Positions 1 through 5,930 of a stretch of DNA of 8,211 bases are shown here, one piece after another. Each line of letters begins with the position of its first letter. Positions within the stretch are counted from its first letter, which is position 1. Location of the stretch: contig NZ_JAVVES010000089.1 of NCBI RefSeq assembly GCF_032250955.1, positions 1-8,211 of the forward strand, read 5' to 3'. The stretch comes from Sulfuriflexus sp032250955. GTDB lineage: Bacteria; Pseudomonadota; Gammaproteobacteria; AKS1. The notes beneath the pieces were generated by a model. That model had not been told where the DNA came from and made no database searches. It saw nothing but the letters and a program-made list of their open reading frames with translations. The position numbers and the translations under genes are program-made.

Positions 1-1285
1 CACGTTTTTCAATACACAGGTTAATCACATTACCCACATATGTCTGTGGCATCAGAATATTCGCAACAATAATCGGTTCGCGAATCTCCTCAATGAAATT
101 GGCCTCGGGCAGGGCCGCCGGATTCTCCACCTTGATGACCTCGCCCCTGGTGGTCAGGACTTCATAGATCACCGTTGGCGCGGTGGTGATCAACTCGAGA
201 TTGTACTCGCGCTCAAGGCGCTCCTGGACAATCTCCATGTGCAGCATGCCGAGGAAACCACAGCGGAAGCCAAAGCCCAGCGCCTGCGAGGTTTCCGGTT
301 CAAAATGCAGTGAGGCGTCATTGAGGCTCAGTTTCTGCAAGGCCTCACGGAAATCCTCATAGTCTTCCGAACTGATGGGGAACAGGCCGGCGAACACACG
401 TGGCTGCACCTTCCGAAATCCGGGCAAGGCCTCGCTGGCCGGGTTATCCGGCGAAGTCAGGGTATCACCGACCGGCGCCCCGCCAATCTCCTTGATGCCG
501 GCCACCACATAGCCGACGTCGCCGACATCAAGGGATGCCGTCTCGATACGCTTTGGCGTAAAACGACCCACCTTGTCGACGAGGAAGTCGCGGCCCGTGG
601 ACATAATCCGGATCTTTTGTTTCGGCTTGATGCTGCCGTCCATGATTCGCACCAGCGATACGACGCCGAGATAGTTGTCAAACCAGGAATCGATAATCAG
701 TGCCTTCAACGGTGCATCCGCCACCCCTTGCGGCGCGGGGATACGCACGACCAGCTGTTCGAGGCAGTCTTCGATACCGATGCCGGTTTTGGCACTGACA
801 AGCACGGCGTCTTCTGCCTCGATGCCGATGATTTCCTCGATTTCCTTGACGACGCGTTCGGGTTCGGCGGCCGGCAGATCGATCTTGTTCAGGACCGGCA
901 CGACTTCAAGCCCGAGGTCGATGGCGGTATAGCAATTCGCCACGCTCTGCGCCTCGACGCCCTGTGAGGCATCAACCACCAGCAAGGCGCCCTCGCAGGC
1001 TTCCAGTGAACGTGACACCTCGTAGGAAAAATCGACGTGCCCGGGGGTATCAATGAAGTTCAGGTGATAGACCTGTCCATCCCGCGCCTTGTAGTCCAGC
1101 GAGACACTCTGCGCCTTGATGGTGATGCCGCGCTCCCGCTCGATATCCATCGAATCCAGCACCTGCGCCTGCATTTCGCGGTTTGTGAGCCCGCCACAGA
1201 CCTGGATAAAACGGTCGGCGAGGGTCGATTTACCATGATCGATGTGAGCGATAATGGAGAAGTTACGGATATTCTCCATCTTCAT
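1..1285 (-). CDS. lepA: Elongation factor 4 (LepA), N-terminal 428 codons, truncated by the window edge
   Basis: LepA (EF4) is a ribosome-associated translational GTPase that acts on stalled or mistranslocated ribosomes and influences initiation and 30S maturation. My translation starts MKMENIRNFS and shows the GTPase motifs in order: P-loop AHIDHGKS at residues 13-20, switch I region with ERERGITIK at 50-58, G3 DTPGH at 79-83, G4 NKID at 133-136 and G5 SAK at 164-166. The later RCGFLGMLHMEIVQERLERE stretch, near codons 341-360, is typical of LepA domain III. The family is about 600 residues, so roughly 170 C-terminal residues lie beyond position 1. The ATG at 1283-1285 is chosen because an AGGTAG sequence lies upstream; the ATG at 1277-1279 is a weaker alternative. 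The gene follows the stress operon on the same strand but is separated from it by a terminator. In E. coli and Pseudomonas lepB follows; that part is not visible. Confidence 0.97.
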   Translation of the reverse strand, partial: MKMENIRNFSIIAHIDHGKSTLADRFIQVCGGLTNREMQAQVLDSMDIERERGITIKAQSVSLDYKARDGQVYHLNFIDTPGHVDFSYEVSRSLEACEGALLVVDASQGVEAQSVANCYTAIDLGLEVVPVLNKIDLPAAEPERVVKEIEEIIGIEAEDAVLVSAKTGIGIEDCLEQLVVRIPAPQGVADAPLKALIIDSWFDNYLGVVSLVRIMDGSIKPKQKIRIMSTGRDFLVDKVGRFTPKRIETASLDVGDVGYVVAGIKEIGGAPVGDTLTSPDNPASEALPGFRKVQPRVFAGLFPISSEDYEDFREALQKLSLNDASLHFEPETSQALGFGFRCGFLGMLHMEIVQERLEREYNLELITTAPTVIYEVLTTRGEVIKVENPAALPEANFIEEIREPIIVANILMPQTYVGNVINLCIEKR

Positions 1286-1323
1286 AAGATTACTACCTGA
1301 TTGGCTTCTGGCATAAGGGACAC

Positions 1324-1350
1324 AATAAAAACCGGCGCCTCACAGGCGCC
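1324..1350 (-). terminator. Rho-independent terminator after the glutaredoxin-like gene
   Basis: On the minus strand a perfect 7-bp GC-rich stem, GGCGCCT / AGGCGCC with a 3-nt loop (1334-1350), is followed after two bases by TTTTTATT (1324-1331). It lies 12 bases beyond the stop of the glutaredoxin-like gene. It should end transcription of the rpoE-to-grx operon before lepA, although it also sits in the 5' region of lepA. Confidence 0.85.
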
Positions 1351-1362
1351 TCAATGAGGGGA

Positions 1363-1638
1363 TTATAACTGATTCGGGCTATTCGCTAAATGCTCACGTA
1401 ATGCCTGCATATCGAGGAAATAATGACATATCTCGATATCCCCTTCCTTGAGAACCGGCACCGATGTGCCATAGGCCGCAGCCAGGGCCGGATCACTATC
1501 GACATCAATGCGTTGCAGCTGAAAAACCAGCTCTTTTTGTAATTCGGACAATGCCACCTCCATATCCTCACAGAGGTGGCAACCGGTGCGACTATACACT
1601 GTCAGCCTGACAGCCGCACCGGCTATATCACTTCTCAT
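1363..1638 (-). CDS. Glutaredoxin-like small thiol protein (DUF836/glutaredoxin-2-like family)
   Basis: This 91-residue protein has the thioredoxin fold signature of small glutaredoxin-like proteins. A beta strand RLTVYSRTG leads to the redox motif C20-H-L-C23, followed by a helix EDMEVALSELQKEL. A second strand follows (FQLQRIDVDSD), then the cis-proline region GTSVP with Pro61, and a short C-terminal helix. The length matches the family usually annotated as glutaredoxin family protein (DUF836), whose substrates are mostly unknown. It is cytoplasmic, with no signal peptide. The ATG at 1636-1638 overlaps the 3' end of mucD by 11 nt, so translation is probably coupled to mucD; no strong ribosome binding site is visible. 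It is the last gene before the terminator. The CxxC motif and fold are visible. A role in the envelope stress response is only inferred from position. Confidence 0.82.
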   Translation of the reverse strand: MRSDIAGAAVRLTVYSRTGCHLCEDMEVALSELQKELVFQLQRIDVDSDPALAAAYGTSVPVLKEGDIEICHYFLDMQALREHLANSPNQL

Positions 1639-3061
1639 CCGTTATTTTTAGCGCCAGGAAGACCGGGCCACTGCGGGCACGGTGTATCAAAACAGGCACG
1701 GACTGGTTCGCCGGCAGTTTCTTGACCACTTTCTCGAACTGTTCAATGCCACTGATCTTCTCATTATTGAGCATGGTGATCACATCACCACGGCGAAGAC
1801 CGGCCTGGGCGGCAGCACCATCGACTTCGTTGACCAGCACACCACCCGCGTCAATTTCGATTTTTTTACGTTGCGCATCCGTCAGTTCCGAAACGGTGAC
1901 CCCGATACGGTTCAGTTGGCTGGTTTTCGGCTCGTTATTCGCGACGCGAATTTCATCCTCGGCCGGCAATTCACCTATGACCACTTTAAGGGTACGGGTC
2001 TTGCCCTGGCGGAGCACCCGTACCGGTACCGACTCGTTGACCGGTGTACGACCGACCAGCGGCGGCAGGTCCTTGGAGTGGTTTACCTCGTCACCGTTGA
2101 AAGCAAGAATAACATCGCCGACTTCAAAACCCGCCCTGGAGGCCGGACTATCGGGCAGCACCCGTGATACCAGGGCACCGCGTGGTTTGTCCATATCAAA
2201 TGATTCGGCCAGATCGGCAGTCACATCCTGGATCAGGACACCCAGCCAGCCGCGTGTAACCCGACCCTTGGTTTTCAGTTGATCGGCCACGTTCATGGCG
2301 ACCTCGATGGGGATCGCAAATGACAGCCCCATAAAGCCACCGGTGCGGCTGTAAATCTGCGAATTCACACCAATCACTTCGCCATCCATATTGAACAGCG
2401 GACCACCCGAATTTCCCGGGTTAATAGCAACATCGGTCTGGATAAACGGCACATAGTTCTCACTTGGCAGACTGCGCCCCTTGGCGCTGACGATGCCGGC
2501 AGTAACCGAATGGTCAAAACCAAAGGGTGAGCCAATCGCCAGGACCCACTCACCTACTTTCAGGTCGTTTGACTTGCCAATTTTGACTATCGGCAGGCTG
2601 CCCGCATCGATCTTCAACAAGGCAACATCACTGCGCGCATCTGAACCCACTATTTTGGCAGTGAACTCACGGCGGTCACTCAAGCGCACGATGACCTCAT
2701 CGGCATCGCGAATGACATGGTTGTTTGTCATCACGTAACCATCGGCGGAAATAATAAAGCCGGAGCCCAGTGACTTCGCATCACGCGGCATTGGTGCATT
2801 GCCGTCTTCATCAAAGAAATGACGGAAAAAATCATGGAACGGACTGTCTTCGGGGAGTTCGGGGATTTGCAGGTTTTCCGGCAGGCGCGGCCCGCGCTTG
2901 ATTTTCTGGGTGGTACTGATGTTCACCACTGCCGGGCTGTTGCTCTCGGCCAGCTCGGTAAAGTCAGGAAGACTACGCGCCTGAACCTGTGACCAGGCCA
3001 GCAGCACCAGCAGTGCAAGCGCCAGTTTATATACAAGAACATTACCCGACAGGTATTTCAT
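1628..3061 (-). CDS. mucD: Periplasmic serine protease MucD, HtrA/DegP family
   Basis: This is a periplasmic serine endoprotease and chaperone of the DegP/HtrA family that degrades misfolded envelope proteins. In Pseudomonas, MucD restrains activation of the AlgU regulon. The 477 residues begin with a signal peptide: a hydrophobic core at about 11-23, with cleavage likely after VQA at residue 28. The trypsin-like domain carries the complete triad His115 (TNNHVI), Asp145 (SDVALLKID) and Ser218 (NPGNSGGP). Two PDZ domains follow, at about 270-365 (GWLGVLIQDV, then SPASRAGFEVGDVI) and 385-474 (GAAAQAGLRRGDVI). Length and architecture are normal. The start codon overlaps the rseC stop as ATGA (3058-3061), and GGGAGA at 3066-3071 is a good ribosome binding site 4 nt upstream. 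E. coli lacks this gene at its rpoE locus, so the arrangement is Pseudomonas-like. DegQ/DegP-like naming is equally possible; mucD is chosen from synteny. Confidence 0.96.
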   Translation of the reverse strand: MKYLSGNVLVYKLALALLVLLAWSQVQARSLPDFTELAESNSPAVVNISTTQKIKRGPRLPENLQIPELPEDSPFHDFFRHFFDEDGNAPMPRDAKSLGSGFIISADGYVMTNNHVIRDADEVIVRLSDRREFTAKIVGSDARSDVALLKIDAGSLPIVKIGKSNDLKVGEWVLAIGSPFGFDHSVTAGIVSAKGRSLPSENYVPFIQTDVAINPGNSGGPLFNMDGEVIGVNSQIYSRTGGFMGLSFAIPIEVAMNVADQLKTKGRVTRGWLGVLIQDVTADLAESFDMDKPRGALVSRVLPDSPASRAGFEVGDVILAFNGDEVNHSKDLPPLVGRTPVNESVPVRVLRQGKTRTLKVVIGELPAEDEIRVANNEPKTSQLNRIGVTVSELTDAQRKKIEIDAGGVLVNEVDGAAAQAGLRRGDVITMLNNEKISGIEQFEKVVKKLPANQSVPVLIHRARSGPVFLALKITDEK

Positions 3062-3552
3062 GATGTCTCCCGTTTTATTTCATTGATTGCGATAACTTGA
3101 CCTTCACCAGCAACGCGACGCAGAATTACTGGACGAAACCGGCCTTCTATTAGCGCACGTCTGGCATAAGCCTTCAACCAGTACAAGCCCATACCGAGCC
3201 CGGTTAAGCCACCCAGGATAGAGACGGTTTCGGAGGTCACTCGACTGTCTGCGAATAATGCCTCGGCAATAATGGCCATCAACAGCATCAATAGAAGCGG
3301 CAGCATATACACCGCAAAAGAACCCTGTAACAGGCTGCTTTCTTCAAGACCAAGGACAACCTCATCGCCGGCCTGCATACCTTCTATCGGGGTCACGGCC
3401 AGCTGGTTACTGCGCCGGCCGACCAGACGTTCCAGCAACGAACTGCCACAGGCATTTTTTGCCGAGCAACTGCCACAGGTTGACTGGCGCTGCGTCTCTA
3501 CCCAGGCAATTTTGTCTTCGATAGCGATAACACGTGCACGTTCTTCAATCAT
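3058..3552 (-). CDS. rseC: SoxR-reducing system / sigma-E regulatory membrane protein RseC (MucC)
   Basis: RseC/MucC is an inner-membrane protein encoded in sigma-E operons. E. coli RseC modulates sigma-E weakly, and its homologue RsxC/RseC group is linked to reduction of SoxR. The 164-residue protein starts MIEERARVIA and has an N-terminal cysteine cluster C26-x2-C29-x5-C35 (CGSCSAKNACGSS), the hallmark of the family. A small beta-rich segment follows (about 50-70), then two hydrophobic helices at about 75-100 and 107-126. The C-terminus is short and basic, ending near REGRF-like and IKRETS sequence. It starts 16 nt after the rseB stop, without a strong ribosome binding site, and its stop overlaps the mucD start by 4 nt. 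All family cysteines appear present. The biochemical role of the cluster is not settled for any member. Confidence 0.92.
   Translation of the reverse strand: MIEERARVIAIEDKIAWVETQRQSTCGSCSAKNACGSSLLERLVGRRSNQLAVTPIEGMQAGDEVVLGLEESSLLQGSFAVYMLPLLLMLLMAIIAEALFADSRVTSETVSILGGLTGLGMGLYWLKAYARRALIEGRFRPVILRRVAGEGQVIAINEIKRETS
3066..3071 (-). promoter_or_regulatory. Ribosome binding site of mucD
   Basis: GGGAGA on the minus strand lies 4 nt before the mucD ATG (3059-3061), inside the last codons of rseC. It supports the mucD start and coupling of the two genes. Confidence 0.7.
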
Positions 3553-3568
3553 GGGTCTCTGGGAACCG

Positions 3569-4537
3569 TCAATAATGGTTAACTGCGTCAGCGATAAGCT
3601 GCACCGTAGTATACGGTACTTCCCCTACCGCCGTAATATGGTAATCGCCCATGCTGCGGCCATAGGCATTAACCGCGCCCATACTTGATGCACCCTGCAG
3701 GCTTTCCTTTTGTGCCTCAAGCTTATCTATATATACAGACACCCATGCCAGACCATCAGTGTAAACAATGTGCTCCACCGGCATCCGGGTATCTGGCAGG
3801 TGATGTTTGTTCCGATGTGAAAGCATAAAGCCCTGCGGCAGCTTGTCCGCACGCCAACGGTCATCCATCGGCATGGGCTCATCGGCTTTATCATCACTGT
3901 CGGTTACCCAGGTGTACTCTTTGCCACTGATATTGGGTTTGAGGAGATCGTCGTCAATCTGTTCGTAAAGACGCAAATCGGTAAACATAATCTGTTCGAT
4001 GGCATTGCCGCGGCTGTCGAGTAGTTCTGACTTGAGCAATAACTCGAAGGCATCATCAATCCATAAGCGATAGCCATAGCGAAAGCTGTCTTTAGGCCGA
4101 ATCATAACCTTGCGCGCCGGGCGTGAGGCTACGCGCTCATAACCTTCGAAGATAAAATCGTAGTATTCGCCAATATGGCTCAGGTCACTTGGAATCGAGG
4201 GCAGGCGGTTTTCGGGGCCGTGGTTGTCGACCAGCACTGAGCGATTGTCCGGCAGGATACAGGTGACGTTATCATTGTTACGGATAACTTCCCGGGCCAC
4301 GCCATTCAGGGAGACCATGCGTTCATGCTCGCCTTTACTGTCGGCCTTGTGGATGATATGCACGGCTTCCAGCTGATTGCCTTGCCGGTAGACAAAGGTG
4401 CCCTGGTAATTAAGCGTTTCACCTGCGTGGCTCACCCGGCCCAACCATTCTCGCACCGTCTCGGAAGTAATCTGCTCCATGCCTGCCGCAGGCGTGAGGC
4501 CGGCAAGGAGCAGCAGGAACAATAGACCCTTTTTCAT
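3569..4537 (-). CDS. rseB: Sigma-E regulator RseB (MucB), periplasmic
   Basis: RseB/MucB is a periplasmic protein that binds the periplasmic part of RseA and shields it from DegS-type proteolysis. Lipopolysaccharide or lipoprotein signals release it. The 322-residue sequence has a signal peptide (MKKGLLFLLLLAG core; cleavage near residues 18-19). The N-terminal LolA-like domain (about 23-195) includes YQGTFVYRQG at 44-53 and DSFRYGYRLWIDD at 150-162. A linker at about 205-228 precedes the C-terminal domain (about 229-322) with DGLAWVSVYID at 261-271 and GDYHITAVGEVPYTTV at 297-312. These are strong family signatures, and the length is normal (about 315-320). The ATG overlaps the rseA stop in ATGA (4534-4537), indicating translational coupling. 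A GGTGGAG sequence lies rather far upstream (about 13 nt), so reinitiation after rseA is likely important. Confidence 0.95.
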   Translation of the reverse strand: MKKGLLFLLLLAGLTPAAGMEQITSETVREWLGRVSHAGETLNYQGTFVYRQGNQLEAVHIIHKADSKGEHERMVSLNGVAREVIRNNDNVTCILPDNRSVLVDNHGPENRLPSIPSDLSHIGEYYDFIFEGYERVASRPARKVMIRPKDSFRYGYRLWIDDAFELLLKSELLDSRGNAIEQIMFTDLRLYEQIDDDLLKPNISGKEYTWVTDSDDKADEPMPMDDRWRADKLPQGFMLSHRNKHHLPDTRMPVEHIVYTDGLAWVSVYIDKLEAQKESLQGASSMGAVNAYGRSMGDYHITAVGEVPYTTVQLIADAVNHY

Positions 4538-5151
4538 CGCGATGCGTTATCTCCACCCGGCAGGTATTCAATAGCCGGTGCATCCTCGTCCGGCCTGGCC
4601 GGCCGTGCATTATTGCCTGCCGTCACAATCGGTGCATATGGCATGGTACCCCGTACTGCAGTCGAGTAACCATTATGGTTAACCAGGTAACTGTTTAGCT
4701 TCATGACTACAGCAGGACGGTCATCTGACCACCTGGCCGTATTAACCCGCAGCCACTCCTGCTGCTCCGCGACCGGCGCCTTGGCAACCTGACTCGCTCC
4801 CGGACCGAAGGCCTTCTCGGCCGGCTGAATCATCAGCACCGCAACAGCCGCGACCGTGGCCGCAATCGCCATCCCGGCCACTTGCTTGAAGGTGGCCGAG
4901 AGGTGACGACGCCTGTGCTGTGGCGCGAAGAGGGTCGGCTCACTCGCCAGCCGGGCCTGAACGCCGGCAAGCAAATCCGCCGCAGATGAAATGTCGCCTT
5001 CATGGCGCAGCGCACTACCGGCACGCTGGTAACGCAGCCAGCGAGAACGCAATTCCGGGTTGCTCAGCATGTCACTGATCAAGCGATCGGCCTCGACCTG
5101 CTCGAGCTCGCCGTCAACAAATGCAGAAAGTCGTTCATCATGTTGTATCAT
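4534..5151 (-). CDS. rseA: Anti-sigma-E factor RseA (MucA)
   Basis: RseA/MucA is a single-pass inner-membrane anti-sigma factor. Its cytoplasmic domain binds RpoE, and stepwise cleavage by DegS- and RseP-type proteases frees the sigma factor. From this start the protein has 205 residues. The cytoplasmic anti-sigma domain (about 1-75) begins MIQHDERLSAFVDGELEQ, matching the family start 'LSA.MDGE'. A basic segment HRRRH precedes the membrane helix VAGMAIAATVAAVAVLMI (about 92-109). The periplasmic part contains LNSYLVNHNGYS and MPYAPIV (about 152-176), as in other MucA proteins. I prefer the ATG at 5149-5151 over the in-frame ATG at 5161-5163 for two reasons: the family usually starts a few residues before LSA, and GGATGGG (5159-5165) lies 7 nt upstream. 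The longer form (MGSP..., 209 residues) starts 3 nt after the rpoE stop and remains possible. No mucA-type frameshift is present; the gene is intact. Confidence 0.92.
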   Translation of the reverse strand: MIQHDERLSAFVDGELEQVEADRLISDMLSNPELRSRWLRYQRAGSALRHEGDISSAADLLAGVQARLASEPTLFAPQHRRRHLSATFKQVAGMAIAATVAAVAVLMIQPAEKAFGPGASQVAKAPVAEQQEWLRVNTARWSDDRPAVVMKLNSYLVNHNGYSTAVRGTMPYAPIVTAGNNARPARPDEDAPAIEYLPGGDNASR

Positions 5152-5158
5152 AGGACTA

Positions 5159-5165
5159 CCCATCC
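5159..5165 (-). promoter_or_regulatory. Ribosome binding site favouring the downstream rseA start
   Basis: GGATGGG on the minus strand lies 7 nt before the ATG at 5149-5151 and covers the alternative ATG at 5161-5163. The upstream ATG has only a weak GAG in the usual window. This is the main sequence argument for the shorter RseA. Confidence 0.45.
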
Positions 5166-5166
5166 A

Positions 5167-5757
5167 CTACTCATATTGTTCACCCTCCAGCATCGGGCGA
5201 ATCTTTGCGTCAACAGCCTCACGGGCCCTGAATATGCGCGAACGAACCGTCCCAACCGGGCAATCCATCGCTTGCGCAATATCGTCATAACTCATGCCTT
5301 CGAGTTCACGCAGCATAATCGCGGTGCGTAAATCCTCAGGCAAGGCCCCAATGGCCTCATATACCGCCTCTTCCAGTTCGTCCCTGTGCAGCAGTTGTTC
5401 CGGTGTCGCGTATTCCTTCAAATGATGAGCATTGTCATACTGTTCAGCATCACTGGCCTCGATATCGTCCCGCGGTGGCCGGCGGCCCTGCGCAACAAGA
5501 TAATTCTTGGCTGTGTTGATGACAATGCGGTAAAACCAGGTATAAAACGCACTGTCACCACGAAAATTGGCCAGCGCCCGGTAGGCCTTGATAAAGGCTT
5601 CCTGCGCCACATCTTGCGCCTCGGCCGAATCGCGCACATAACGCGAGATCAGGTTCAGCGCCCTTTGCTGATATTTCAGCACCAGCAAATCGAAGGCCTT
5701 TTTGTCGCCGGCCTGGACCCGCGCGACCAGCGCGCTGTCCGCATTCTTCTCGGCCAT
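5167..5757 (-). CDS. rpoE: ECF RNA polymerase sigma factor RpoE (AlgU/sigma-22 type)
   Basis: This is the extracytoplasmic-function sigma factor directing RNA polymerase to envelope-stress promoters (GAACTT / TCnnA type). The 196-residue protein (MAEKNADSAL...) has region 2 at about 20-95: AFDLLVLKYQ, then QDVAQEAFIKAYRAL (49-63) and FRGDSAFYTWFYRI (65-78), ending in NYLVAQGRRPP. Region 4 spans about 128-186: LPEDLRTAIMLRELEGMSYDDI, then the helix-turn-helix CPVGTVRSRIFRARE (166-180). Both are almost textbook RpoE/AlgU. I chose the ATG at 5755-5757 because AAGGGGAAGG lies 5 nt upstream, the length matches the family (about 191-196), and a likely promoter places the transcript start close to 5800. 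An upstream in-frame ATG (5794-5796) would add 13 unconserved residues. It is first in the operon, divergent from nadB, and probably autoregulated. Confidence 0.97.
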   Translation of the reverse strand: MAEKNADSALVARVQAGDKKAFDLLVLKYQQRALNLISRYVRDSAEAQDVAQEAFIKAYRALANFRGDSAFYTWFYRIVINTAKNYLVAQGRRPPRDDIEASDAEQYDNAHHLKEYATPEQLLHRDELEEAVYEAIGALPEDLRTAIMLRELEGMSYDDIAQAMDCPVGTVRSRIFRAREAVDAKIRPMLEGEQYE

Positions 5758-5762
5758 TCTGG

Positions 5763-5772
5763 CCTTCCCCTT
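5763..5772 (-). promoter_or_regulatory. Ribosome binding site that sets the rpoE start
   Basis: AAGGGGAAGG on the minus strand is 5 nt from the ATG at 5755-5757. It is the strongest Shine-Dalgarno sequence in the region and argues for a 196-residue RpoE rather than the 209-residue form. Confidence 0.75.
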
Positions 5773-5807
5773 TTCATCGGCAGAACTACTCATCATCCAC
5801 CTGTTTT

Positions 5808-5834
5808 ATTGACCTTTTTTCATGGTATTAGTTC
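5808..5834 (-). promoter_or_regulatory. Candidate sigma-E-type autoregulatory promoter of rpoE
   Basis: Minus strand GAACTA (5834-5829), a 16-bp spacer and TCAAT (5812-5808) closely resemble the GAACTT-N16/17-TCnnA consensus recognised by RpoE/AlgU. One mismatch lies at the last base of the -35 and one at the last base of the -10. Transcription would start near 5800, giving a leader of about 40 nt before the ATG at 5757. Autoregulation from such a promoter is established for rpoE and algU; here it is inferred. Confidence 0.45.
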
Positions 5835-5851
5835 GCCTGCATGATACTTTT

Positions 5852-5882
5852 ATTATATTCTCATGCCCAACGGGTGCGGCAA
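5852..5882 (-). promoter_or_regulatory. Candidate housekeeping (sigma-70) promoter of rpoE
   Basis: A perfect TATAAT lies at 5857-5852 on the minus strand, about 95 nt upstream of the rpoE ATG. The best upstream match is TTGCCG (5882-5877), but the 19-bp spacer is long. A basal promoter above a sigma-E promoter is the usual arrangement at rpoE. The AT-rich stretch could also serve nadB on the other strand, for which I find no convincing promoter. Confidence 0.35.
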
Positions 5883-5930
5883 ACCGGTATTTTGGCTCCC
5901 GCTAATGAATTTTGACCTGAAGTTAAGCCT

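Noticed and set aside
617..1300. Plus-strand open frames opposite lepA
   Set aside because: The minus strand encodes LepA continuously with all GTPase motifs, so these are shadows.
1682..2282. Plus-strand open frames of 161 and 186 codons opposite mucD
   Set aside because: Antisense to the PDZ domains of an intact protease gene, overlapping each other, with unlikely composition and no recognisable domain.
5858..5930. Riboswitch or operator controlling nadB
   Set aside because: The leader is under about 80 nt, with no conserved riboswitch core I recognise and no clear palindrome for a NAD-responsive repressor.
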